Shown: piece after piece, positions 37,510 through 44,729 of the stretch
How the letters are laid out: the number at the start of each line of letters is the position of its first letter
How positions within the stretch are numbered: position 1 is the first letter of the stretch
Assembly: GCA_947499565.1 (NCBI GenBank)
Contig: CANMOV010000001.1
Coordinates: 310,001-374,000 of the forward strand
Source: an uncultured Croceitalea sp.
Lineage (GTDB): Bacteria; Bacteroidota; Bacteroidia; Flavobacteriales; Flavobacteriaceae
DNA length: 64,000 nt
Direction of reading: 5' to 3'
Position numbers and translations under genes: made by a program
Notes under the pieces: model-generated
Databases searched by the model: none
Seen by the model: the letters and a program-made list of their open reading frames with translations, nothing else
What the model was told of the DNA's origin: nothing

Positions 37510-37556
37510 CAAAGCTAGTTTCAATTTTATCGCTGGGCATTTACATATGTTGATGG
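37510..37556 (-). promoter_or_regulatory. Crp-type promoter box D upstream of the DJ-1/PfpI gene
   Basis: Minus strand: CATCAACATATGTAAATGCC ends at 37536, then an 18-bp interval (37518-37535) and the -7 box TAGCTTTG at 37510-37517. The DJ-1/PfpI start is 70 bp downstream. The outermost TT of the other boxes is replaced by CC. Confidence 0.75.
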
Positions 37557-37813
37557 ATTAACTGCTTTATAAAGTTCAACTAAATTATCCATCTAGATTT
37601 TGATTGTTTTAGAAGTAAATCGATTCACCCCCTGTTTTAAAGATGATAGATAGGATTAAACGGCTGTATAATTTTTAAAGTTTAGATTTTACCGCTTATA
37701 TAATAATTTATTTGAGATTAATATGCAGGAAGGCTTTTAACTTAAATTAATCTAGGGTTCCAAAAACGAATGTTTTCTGAGACTCTCTTTTTTCTTAATC
37801 GATTTTATTATTT

Positions 37814-37834
37814 CTAACCGTTTGTTTAGTTTTG
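37814..37834 (+). promoter_or_regulatory. TetR operator 1 overlapping the tetR -7 box
   Basis: CTAACCGTTTGTTTAG at 37814-37829 is an imperfect palindrome with arms CTAAC and GTTTAG. It overlaps TAGTTTTG (37827-37834), a TAnnTTTG -7 box, so binding would repress tetR. The second operator at 38433 is the same motif in the opposite orientation. Confidence 0.7.
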
Positions 37835-37852
37835 CATAATAATTCACTAATA

Positions 37853-38416
37853 ATGCCCAGAAAGAAGGAATATAAGGAAGAAGATGTTATAGATAAAGCG
37901 ATGCATTTATTTTGGTTAAATGGCTATGAAAATACTTCAATGCAAATGCTTGAAAAAGAAATGGGGATTAATAAATTTTCCATTTATTCAAGCTTTGGTA
38001 ATAAAAGTGGGGTTTTTGTTGAAAGTTTAAAACTATATAGAAAGAAATTAAATAAAATTATTAGTCAGCTTGAAGCATCCACGGATGGAGTATTGGGTAT
38101 CAAACAGTATTTTTATAATACATTGGATTTTTCAAAAGGGAAAGATTTTTGTAAAGGTTGTTTAGTAACAAATACTGCGAATGAAGTTGATAATAATACT
38201 GACCCAAAAATATTATCTCAAATAGAAGATTTCAGCGTATATATAAGACAATTATTTTTAGATAACCTTAGTCAAGATGCGAGTAAGGGCAAAGAAACTA
38301 TTGAGGAACAAGCAGATTATTTATTGATTGCAATGATTGCTCTATCTTCTGCATCTAAAATTTGTAACCAAGCACAGTTAAATAATTATATAGAAAACAC
38401 ATTTAATAGATTATAA
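37853..38416 (+). CDS. TetR-family repressor
   Basis: From the ATG at 37853 (MPRKKEYKEEDVIDKAMHLF) the protein has 187 residues; the longer frame starts at a TTG inside the -7 box. The HTH is GYENTSMQMLEKEMGINKFS followed by IYSSFGNKSGVFVESLKLYR, the usual TetR N-terminus. The C-terminal domain has KGCLVTNTANEV, as in the YxaF/AcrR-like branch with a Cys. It probably controls itself and the 38486-42088 operon. Confidence 0.88.
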   Translation: MPRKKEYKEEDVIDKAMHLFWLNGYENTSMQMLEKEMGINKFSIYSSFGNKSGVFVESLKLYRKKLNKIISQLEASTDGVLGIKQYFYNTLDFSKGKDFCKGCLVTNTANEVDNNTDPKILSQIEDFSVYIRQLFLDNLSQDASKGKETIEEQADYLLIAMIALSSASKICNQAQLNNYIENTFNRL

Positions 38417-38432
38417 TTTTTTTGCATTATTA

Positions 38433-38448
38433 CTAAACGATTAGTTAG
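38433..38448 (+). promoter_or_regulatory. TetR operator 2
   Basis: CTAAACGATTAGTTAG lies between the tetR stop and the first gene of the next operon. Its reverse complement aligns with operator 1 with the same half sites CTAAC and GTTTAG at the same 16-bp length, so the downstream operon is probably TetR-controlled. Confidence 0.7.
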
Positions 38449-38485
38449 TTATTATTGTCGAAATAATAAATTTAAAACAACCAAA

Positions 38486-39169
38486 ATGAAAAATTCAACT
38501 ACAAAATTCGGTGCTATAGCATTATCATTAGGAGCATTCTTAAATATGGTTAGAATGATTCCCATCTATATGGAAGTCGGTTTTGATGGTTATCCACCTA
38601 AAAGCTTATCAGAAACTGTAAATATTGCTCAAGGTATTGGATATTATATTTCTCATACAATGGTATATTTTGCAGCACCACTATTTATACTTGGTTTTTA
38701 TACCATATATAAGGAACTAAAGAAAAAGTATTCGAGTGCTTTTCTGACACTAACACTTATTGTATTTGTTATTGGTCAGATATTTTATATGATAGGTGTT
38801 GTACTACATGGATTGGTATTACCCGAAATGGCACACGAATATGTAAATGCGACTGTGGCATACCAAGAAACCATGATACCATTATTTGAAACTATTCATT
38901 ACATGGCAACCAGTTACGGAGGACTTGGCTTTGCGTTATGCCTTGTGAGCACAGGTGTTTTAGGAATTTTTCTTCGCCATAAATTCAAAGTATTAGGCTA
39001 TATAGCCATTGCTTTAGGTGCAATAGCATTATTAGGCTACAGCACTGGATTCTTAGCAATATTATTATTTAAGAGTTTTCAACTTACGGCAGGATTTATT
39101 ACAGTACTATTCGTATTCTATTTTGTAATGGGAATAGCCATGTATAGATCACATGAATTTAACGATTAA
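38486..39169 (+). CDS. Multi-pass membrane protein, unknown
   Basis: A 227-residue protein with six predicted helices, starting MKNSTTKFGAIALSLGAFLN. Helices include TMVYFAAPLFILGFYTIYKE, TLTLIVFVIGQIFYMIGVVL and SYGGLGFALCLVSTGVLGIF. I do not recognise the family; it has no transporter signature. First gene of the TetR-controlled operon. Confidence 0.7.
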   Translation: MKNSTTKFGAIALSLGAFLNMVRMIPIYMEVGFDGYPPKSLSETVNIAQGIGYYISHTMVYFAAPLFILGFYTIYKELKKKYSSAFLTLTLIVFVIGQIFYMIGVVLHGLVLPEMAHEYVNATVAYQETMIPLFETIHYMATSYGGLGFALCLVSTGVLGIFLRHKFKVLGYIAIALGAIALLGYSTGFLAILLFKSFQLTAGFITVLFVFYFVMGIAMYRSHEFND

Positions 39170-39218
39170 CAAAATATCATATTTTGAAATTAACATTTAG
39201 AGATTAAAACAAATAATT

Positions 39219-40025
39219 ATGCAGAACTTAAAAAATAAATATGGAGATAAAGCTTTAGTTACGGGAGGATCTTCAGGTATGGGAAGAGCGTTTGCTTTTG
39301 AACTTGCAAAGCAAGGAATTGAGCCAATTTTAATTGCTAGAAGTAAAGATAAACTTGATGAAACAGCAAATGAAATTTTTGAAAAGCACAACGTCAAGGC
39401 ACAAGTTTACTCTGTAGATTTATCAGACGAAAATGCCATCACAACATTTTTATCTCAAATTGAGAATGAGAAAATAGGTTTATTAATTCATGCCGCAGGA
39501 ATGGAAAATAATGGAGGTTTTACAAAAGTGAACCCACAGAAAGAACTCATGTTAATTAAGCTTAATGTTACGGCAACTTACCTTTTAACCAATCATTTTG
39601 CAAAAAAAATGACACAAAATAAAAAGGGTGGCATTTTACTGATATCAAGTATGGCCGGTTTAATGCCCACACCTTATTTTAGTAATTATGCAGCTTCAAA
39701 AGCCTATGTTCATAATTTAGGTTTGTCACTCTATCCTGAACTTAAACACAAAGGTGTTGATATTAGTGTTCTTGCACCTGGCTTAACGGAAACCAATATG
39801 GTGGCAGATAATGGTATAGACTGGTCTAAATTACCAATGTCAAGTATGAAGCCTGAAAAAGTAGCAAAAATCACACTAAGTAATCTAGGAAACAAAGCAA
39901 CAATAATTCCAGGGTTCATGAACAAGATGATGGTGGCAATGTCTAAAAGAGTTTTCTCAATGAAAAGCTTTAGTACACTACAAGGCTCATTAATAAAAAA
40001 AGCAATTTCTGATGACAAATTATAA
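39219..40025 (+). CDS. Short-chain dehydrogenase/reductase
   Basis: A 268-residue classical SDR: ALVTGGSSGMGRAFAFELAK, LIHAAGMENNGGFTKVNPQK (NAG replaced by HAAG), ILLISSMAGLMPTPYFSNYA with the catalytic Ser and YAASKAYVHNLGLSLYPELK. The C-terminal KATIIPGFMNKMMVAMSKRV parallels the SDR at 31899, marking a paralogous pair. Substrate unknown. Confidence 0.87.
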   Translation: MQNLKNKYGDKALVTGGSSGMGRAFAFELAKQGIEPILIARSKDKLDETANEIFEKHNVKAQVYSVDLSDENAITTFLSQIENEKIGLLIHAAGMENNGGFTKVNPQKELMLIKLNVTATYLLTNHFAKKMTQNKKGGILLISSMAGLMPTPYFSNYAASKAYVHNLGLSLYPELKHKGVDISVLAPGLTETNMVADNGIDWSKLPMSSMKPEKVAKITLSNLGNKATIIPGFMNKMMVAMSKRVFSMKSFSTLQGSLIKKAISDDKL

Positions 40026-40050
40026 TCAGAAACTTTAAAATCAAAATATT

Positions 40051-40551
40051 ATGAAAAAAACTAATTGGATTAAATTTTTCAGGATTTATGTGATTATCTG
40101 GATTTGGATCATGTTTGCCTTTGAGGCTATGGAATCATTTTTATGGATGACTCAAACGAAAGAAATGCTTCTAGAGCACCCTAAACTTGGAACCTTTTTT
40201 GGGTATCAAGACATAATATCCTCAGGTACTGAAAGTGCACAACGACTTCCAATCATAATGGGAAAATGGATTGGTATGTGCAAGGGGTTTTGGGCAGGCT
40301 CACTACTAGCCATTGCATTGTTGAGTAATAATCGCACGCGTACTTTTGCAAGTGCTTGGATTGCTGTAGGCTTAACAATTATGAGTTTAGGGCTTTATCC
40401 AACATTAGATGAAATCGCCTTATCATTTCCAACAGATTTTTCTAATGGATTTAGCGGTATGACAACCTTAGAGGCAATTTTTGCAATGCTATCTGCAATT
40501 GCGATGATCTTTGGGATAATTGTAGAATCGAAATCGAAAAAAAAGAACTAA
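40051..40551 (+). CDS. Membrane protein, unknown
   Basis: A 166-residue protein with four predicted helices, starting MKKTNWIKFFRIYVIIWIWI and containing SGTESAQRLPIIMGKWIGMC, AGSLLAIALLSNNRTRTFAS and TTLEAIFAMLSAIAMIFGII. No family recognised. Lies 25 bp after the SDR and 12 bp before the hydrolase, so it is an operon member. Confidence 0.68.
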   Translation: MKKTNWIKFFRIYVIIWIWIMFAFEAMESFLWMTQTKEMLLEHPKLGTFFGYQDIISSGTESAQRLPIIMGKWIGMCKGFWAGSLLAIALLSNNRTRTFASAWIAVGLTIMSLGLYPTLDEIALSFPTDFSNGFSGMTTLEAIFAMLSAIAMIFGIIVESKSKKKN

Positions 40552-40563
40552 TAAGTAAAAGTC

Positions 40564-41400
40564 ATGGAAATTAAAAGAACAAAATATACTATAAAAGGCA
40601 ACGAACTATCTATTCTAGAGTCTGGAGATAAAAACAATCCAATAGCACTTTTTGTGCATGGTATACCTGCAAATGCAAAGCTTTGGACAAGAACTATGGA
40701 ACAATTAAGTGATAATGGATATTACGCACTAGCATTTGATATTCCCGGATTTGGAGAAACAAAAGTAACTGAAGATTTTGACTATTCACTAAAAGGAGCA
40801 GCCTCTCTTATTAATAATTGGTTAATTGAGCAGAATTTCGAAAATATATGGTTGATAGCTCATGATATAGGAGGTGGTATCGCACAGATTATGCTTACCT
40901 TAAACGAGTCTTTATATCAAAAAGTTACTTTGTCTAATTCCATTACCGCAGATACATGGCCAGTGCCAGCAATTGAAGGAATAATTGGTGCGGCTAAATC
41001 TGGAATGTTCACATCATTAGCTGAAACTGGGGCAATTGCGACTCAATTAGGACCTGTCATAAAAGACACTTTTGTAAATAAAAAATCTATTACTGATTAC
41101 ATTTTAAATGATGTTTTTCTTGATAGTAAATTTAACTCTAAAGAAGGGCGTGATAAATTTATTAAACTGTTGAAAGCTCTTGACCCCAAACATACCATAG
41201 AAAACATGAAGAAGCTTTCTAAAGTTACAATTCCTCTTCATTTAATATGGGCAATGCAAGATCCTAATCAACCCTGGGATGGGCCAGGAAAAATTTTAAA
41301 AGAGACATTTAAAACAGTTCGTGTTTCCCAAATTGAAAACGCAGGGCATTTTTTACAATTGGATGCACCCAAAGAATATTTCAATTTACTAATCAGTTAA
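40564..41400 (+). CDS. Alpha/beta hydrolase with Asp nucleophile (dehalogenase/epoxide hydrolase group)
   Basis: A 278-residue hydrolase: oxyanion region ALFVHGIPANAKLWTRTMEQ, YALAFDIPGFGETKVTEDFD, nucleophile motif WLIAHDIGGGIAQIMLTLNE with Asp in place of the common Ser, and the catalytic His in IENAGHFLQLDAPKEYF. Asp nucleophiles occur in haloalkane/haloacetate dehalogenases and epoxide hydrolases; this one lacks the Trp after Asp that marks haloalkane dehalogenases. It pairs with the SDR in the TetR operon. Confidence 0.8.
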   Translation: MEIKRTKYTIKGNELSILESGDKNNPIALFVHGIPANAKLWTRTMEQLSDNGYYALAFDIPGFGETKVTEDFDYSLKGAASLINNWLIEQNFENIWLIAHDIGGGIAQIMLTLNESLYQKVTLSNSITADTWPVPAIEGIIGAAKSGMFTSLAETGAIATQLGPVIKDTFVNKKSITDYILNDVFLDSKFNSKEGRDKFIKLLKALDPKHTIENMKKLSKVTIPLHLIWAMQDPNQPWDGPGKILKETFKTVRVSQIENAGHFLQLDAPKEYFNLLIS

Positions 41401-41460
41401 GGGGACAAACCTGAATAAAAGAAGGGAGGTAACTTAAGTACAAATCAAAAACAAGTACTC

Positions 41461-41651
41461 ATGAAAAAAAAGCAGGAAAAACAGAGCGTATCATCCGGGC
41501 AATACTTGGATCAATAGTAATTACAATCGGTTTAACATTCAACTCTTGGTGTGGTGCAATCGGTGCCGTGATTATGATGCCAACATTTCTGGTATGGGAT
41601 CCTCTATCTGCTGCACTGGGAATCAGTTCGATAAAAAAACCGGCACAATGA
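41461..41651 (+). pseudogene. DUF2892 (YgaP-like) small membrane protein, frameshifted at an A8 tract
   Basis: An ATG at 41461 is followed by eight A residues and then reads out of frame. With one extra A the frame would give MKKKAGKTERIIRAILGSIV and continue to the TGA at 41649-41651 with the DUF2892 features TERIIRAILG, two helices with WCGAIGAVIM and a terminal DPLSAALGISS. As written the protein cannot start in frame: a TAA lies at 41430-41432 and no ATG/GTG/TTG starts the correct frame before TERII. The last codon overlaps the DoxX start (ATGA). It may be a sequencing error, a true mutation or a slippage site. Confidence 0.7.
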
Positions 41652-42088
41652 AAAAATCAGTAAAAATCATCACCGGAATCTTAGGCGTCTTCATGCTAGT
41701 GCCTGGACTTGCAAAGTTCTTTGAACCCTTTAAGACCATGTTGGCAGTGCAGATATGGGAAAGCGAACTGCCTTATCCGACCTTATCCCAAATCGGTGCG
41801 CAAGGGACTGAAATAGCTGTTGGATTAGTCCTTATTTTCTTGGCTTTCTATTGGAACAAATTAGGTTCAGCGATATCGAATAAAATATTTTTAGTATGTC
41901 ACGCTTTAATCATAGCAACAATGCTAGTTGCCCTATATGTGCATTTTCATCCCAATGTACCGGCCGAGGTCTTGCCTTTTGAAAGCAAACCTCCTTACTT
42001 GACCAGTTTTTATATCATATTAACCTTCGTGAATATTTATCTTTCAGAAAATCAAAAAAAAATTAAGTCCGAATGGAGAAATCGATAA
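41648..42088 (+). CDS. DoxX-family membrane protein
   Basis: From the ATG at 41648 the protein has 146 residues: MKKSVKIITGILGVFMLVPG, LAKFFEPFKTMLAVQIWESE, IGAQGTEIAVGLVLIFLAFY and two further helices. Four helices and the early G/P-rich turn fit the DoxX superfamily. A longer frame from 41546 reads through the preceding gene in another frame and is rejected. Likely last gene of the TetR operon. Confidence 0.75.
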   Translation: MKKSVKIITGILGVFMLVPGLAKFFEPFKTMLAVQIWESELPYPTLSQIGAQGTEIAVGLVLIFLAFYWNKLGSAISNKIFLVCHALIIATMLVALYVHFHPNVPAEVLPFESKPPYLTSFYIILTFVNIYLSENQKKIKSEWRNR

Positions 42089-42338
42089 AAACCTTGGAAA
42101 ACAGTTTTAAGAATATAGCATCAACAAAACGACTAAAAGTTTTGTTCTTTATGTCAACGAATCTCTAATGAATCTGCTAAAAATTTCTGAAAAACTTATC
42201 ATCTTTAAAAAATGGATTGAACACTTTAGTCCGACTAACAAGATATATCTTTAAGCTTTACTAGCCCCATAAAAAGAACAATTCTTGGGACACACAAAAG
42301 CCCCCAAATCTTACCCAAAACTTTGCGCGTGGATCCTG

Positions 42339-42397
42339 TCCGGTTTTTGTAGTGTTCCGGCAGATAAACGTAAAGCAAAAACCGGATAGGGCGCACC
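42339..42397 (-). terminator. Paired hairpins downstream of the mobilization operon
   Basis: TCCGGTTTTTG (42339-42349) and CAAAAACCGGA (42376-42386) form an 11-bp perfect inverted repeat, extendable to 15 bp with one mismatch, around a 26-nt loop. A second small repeat, TAGGG/CCCTA around GCGCA, follows at 42387-42400 and overlaps the stop codon of the gene at 42398. In the minus direction this is just past the last mob gene, so it may terminate transcription, or it may be an element end structure. The sequence from 42089 to 42338 is otherwise empty of genes. Confidence 0.45.
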
Positions 42398-42853
42398 CTA
42401 CTTTTTGCTTTGGGGTTCTCGCCATTCTTGATAGAGTTCGCTGGCCTCTGGGCTGGCCTCGAAGAAAGCCCTGAAATGCGCAACCGCTTTTTCTTCTCCC
42501 TGTCCATAAGCTTCCTGCTCAATTTTAGAGATTCGGGAGACTTTATAAATGGAGAATCCTAGCACCAAAATTACGCAGACCACTAACCCCACGAACAATT
42601 TGACTGCCCATTTCGGAATTGTCATTGATTTTTTAATGTAGTAAACCACGTTCGCCATCAGTTTGTGTTGGTCTTCAACCGCTTTCTTTTGATAGTCGTT
42701 ATATTCTTTTAGAATAAAGTCGATATGTGAGGTATCCGCTTGTACTTTATAGGTCATCAAAAAGGCTTTCAATTTTTCCATTCGGTTGACCGAGTTTTCG
42801 AAGCCTTTGATTTCTTCCGTTAGCAATTCTGCTATTTCATCTAATTTTGCCAT
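42398..42853 (-). CDS. Accessory protein of the mobilization operon, membrane-anchored
   Basis: A 151-residue protein: N-terminal coiled-coil (MAKLDEIAELLTEEIKGFEN ... LKAFLMTYKVQADTSH), a single helix WAVKLFVGLVVCVILVLGFS and a charged tail (QGEEKAVAHFRAFFEASPEA). Similar small proteins follow MobB-type relaxases in Flavobacteriia mobile elements. Role unknown. The gene starts 4 bp after the relaxase stop. Confidence 0.72.
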   Translation of the reverse strand: MAKLDEIAELLTEEIKGFENSVNRMEKLKAFLMTYKVQADTSHIDFILKEYNDYQKKAVEDQHKLMANVVYYIKKSMTIPKWAVKLFVGLVVCVILVLGFSIYKVSRISKIEQEAYGQGEEKAVAHFRAFFEASPEASELYQEWREPQSKK

Positions 42854-42857
42854 AATC

Positions 42858-43727
42858 TTATATTTCCATTCCTAAACCAATTGTTTTCTTGACGGTCATC
42901 TTGATAACCCGTTTGGCAATAGTGGCCGCTATGTTGGGCGATATCCCAACAGTCTTGCCTAATAATTCTAGTCTATTGTCCTTCACTATCTTTTGGGAAG
43001 CAGTTTTATCAAAACCAATTCGCTCTGCGATTCTTGCCATAGACATGGAGCAGTGTACTTCACTTCCCTTTAGATTTTGACCTTTGTATTCAAGGCGAAA
43101 GCCCTGTAACCTTTTTGATTTGTTGATGCTTGGAATAACTTCCACATTTCTTTGTTTCATGTATTTGATATATTGGTCAAAATCTTTAGGTTTCATTTCG
43201 GTTAGAACCTTTTCATTTACTTGTTTTATTTCTTGCCGTATACTTTGAATTTCATTCAATCTCTCTTGCTGCACTTCTCTAACTGTGGTTAATCCCATTT
43301 GCTGCGCCACTTTTTCTGCGGCCTGTTGGCTTCTTTTACCTATAAAGTTGTCTTTGTAAGCCTTGCCATCAAAACCGATACGGTTCACGTATAAATGAAT
43401 GTGCAAATGACTTTTATCTCGATGCACAAATGCAATCGCCTGTCGTTCTTGTAATTTCATTTCTTGTACAAACCGTTGTGTGATTTCTGTAAGTTGTTTG
43501 TCCTTCAAATCTTGACCATCTTTTATAGTAGGGCTCAACACAAAGCTCATAGTGTTCTTTTTACATCGCTGGTTCTGTGTTTGAATTATTTTGAATTCTT
43601 GGGTAATCTCTTTTGGGTTGTCGCCCGCCAAATATTCTTGATAGATTACTTCGGCCTCTTTTTCCTCATCCCATCCATAACCCATGGAAGCACCTGTATG
43701 CGATATGGATTTCCCCATGCCTATCAT
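42858..43727 (-). CDS. mobB: Relaxase/mobilization nuclease (MobB type)
   Basis: A 289-residue relaxase. N-terminal MIGMGKSISHTGASMGYGWD, then KNTMSFVLSPTIKDG, and the metal-binding His triad in HRDKSHLHIHLYVNRIGFDG followed by KAYKDNFIGKRSQQAAEKVA. It would nick at oriT and pilot the strand in transfer by a helper conjugation system, since no type IV secretion genes are present. Its start overlaps the mobC stop by 4 bp. Confidence 0.88.
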   Translation of the reverse strand: MIGMGKSISHTGASMGYGWDEEKEAEVIYQEYLAGDNPKEITQEFKIIQTQNQRCKKNTMSFVLSPTIKDGQDLKDKQLTEITQRFVQEMKLQERQAIAFVHRDKSHLHIHLYVNRIGFDGKAYKDNFIGKRSQQAAEKVAQQMGLTTVREVQQERLNEIQSIRQEIKQVNEKVLTEMKPKDFDQYIKYMKQRNVEVIPSINKSKRLQGFRLEYKGQNLKGSEVHCSMSMARIAERIGFDKTASQKIVKDNRLELLGKTVGISPNIAATIAKRVIKMTVKKTIGLGMEI

Positions 43728-44020
43728 TTCTTAAAGTTGTAAAGATGTTTCCGTATTTCATTCGCTAATTGCACAACCTCTTCTGATAATTTTGGATTCC
43801 GTTTTTTGTACATATTTCCAATACGTTTAAAATTGACCTGATACTGAACCAGTAATTTGTAAACATTGATTTGTTCATCGGAAAAGCGTTCAACAATCCT
43901 ATGGTCAAAAGCAGCACGACGACAATATTCACTTATGGAAAGCCCACTCTTTTTGGCCTTAATTTTTAAGAGCTTCTTCTCATAAATAGAACATCGAAAT
44001 TGTACAAACTCCTTTTTCAT
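43724..44020 (-). CDS. mobC: Relaxosome accessory protein (MobC type, RHH)
   Basis: A 98-residue protein starting MKKEFVQFRCSIYEKKLLKI, with KAKKSGLSISEYCRRAAFDH, the ribbon-helix-helix pattern of MobC proteins, and a helical C-terminus. It binds DNA near oriT to aid the relaxase encoded immediately downstream. First gene of the mob operon; an oriT-like repeat lies about 100 bp upstream. Confidence 0.85.
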   Translation of the reverse strand: MKKEFVQFRCSIYEKKLLKIKAKKSGLSISEYCRRAAFDHRIVERFSDEQINVYKLLVQYQVNFKRIGNMYKKRNPKLSEEVVQLANEIRKHLYNFKK

Positions 44021-44098
44021 TCTAGATTTTTAAATCTTTATTCATCAAAATACTTTTTGCTAAATCACATATCGAAAACTCGATTACCAGTTCCTATC

Positions 44099-44152
44099 CT
44101 TTTGCGACCTTCGGGAGCAAAAGCAAGATTTGTCATGACAATGACACATCTT
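44099..44152. other. Candidate oriT: two inverted repeats upstream of mobC
   Basis: CTTTTGC (44099-44105) and GCAAAAG (44117-44123) form a small hairpin. Directly after it, AAGATTTGTCAT (44125-44136) and ATGACACATCTT (44141-44152) form 12-bp arms with one mismatch around GACA. Position 105-130 bp upstream of the relaxosome gene and the two-repeat structure fit an origin of transfer. The hairpin could instead terminate the excisionase transcript. Confidence 0.5.
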
Positions 44153-44295
44153 GAATTCTCACTCAGATGTAATTATTAGTACTGTTTTCATTTTTCTTAC
44201 TTCTCCCTATCCATAAAAATTTAATCATGTATTTTCATTTAAATATTTAGTTTGGAAAGCGTATTTCAATATGATTTATAAAGTCATTTACAAAT

Positions 44296-44580
44296 CTAAA
44301 CCTGTCTATTTTTAAAGGTGTATTCCAATGCTTCTTTCTCAATTTCAGTTTTTGATTTTCTACGATTTTGCAGTAACCAAATATTAAGTTTGGCCTTCTC
44401 AAAAAACAGCATTTTACCGTTGGGTTTGGAGTGGGGGATTTCCCTTGCTGCAGTTAACTTATAGAGGTAGCTCCGTGATATACCTGTGTATTCACAAGCT
44501 TCCTCAAATGTGAGTACTTCTTTATTCGCCACTAATAAGCGTTCGATGCGGTCGAGTCGTTCTTCTAATTCCAGATAGTC
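44296..44580 (-). CDS. Excisionase/HTH_17-type DNA-binding protein
   Basis: From the ATG at 44580 (MDYLELEERLDRIERLLVAN) 94 residues; a longer GTG frame reaches 44613. The MerR-like HTH reads LTFEEACEYTGISRSYLYKL, TAAREIPHSKPNGKMLFFEK and LNIWLLQN. Such proteins act as recombination directionality factors or regulators in Bacteroidota mobile elements, together with the tyrosine recombinase. Here the recombinase is at the other end of the island. A 24-bp near-palindrome lies about 100 bp upstream. Confidence 0.8.
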   Translation of the reverse strand, partial: DYLELEERLDRIERLLVANKEVLTFEEACEYTGISRSYLYKLTAAREIPHSKPNGKMLFFEKAKLNIWLLQNRRKSKTEIEKEALEYTFKNRQV

Positions 44581-44676
44581 CATTTCCTTCAAATTTTGGA
44601 TTAAACAATGCACAAAAGCTTTTGTTCTTATTATTAGAATTCTGGTGCTAAACTAGTATAGGAAGTAAAGGGAAAT

Positions 44677-44700
44677 GTGTGCAATTCATGCAATGCACAC
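44677..44700. promoter_or_regulatory. 24-bp near-palindrome upstream of the excisionase-like gene
   Basis: Arms GTGTGCA (44677-44683) and TGCACAC (44694-44700) are perfect inverted repeats separated by 10 bp. It lies between the excisionase-like gene and the membrane protein gene, and probably is an operator for one of them. Confidence 0.45.
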
Positions 44701-44729
44701 GGAATTAGGAAAAATGCAAGCAAACGAAG

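Larger units (their letters stand above)
37440..37852. promoter_or_regulatory. Divergent region with box D and the tetR promoter
   Basis: Contains box D on the minus side (37510-37556) and the TetR operator/promoter on the plus side (37814-37834). The sequence between is AT-rich without a credible ORF or hairpin. Confidence 0.5.
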
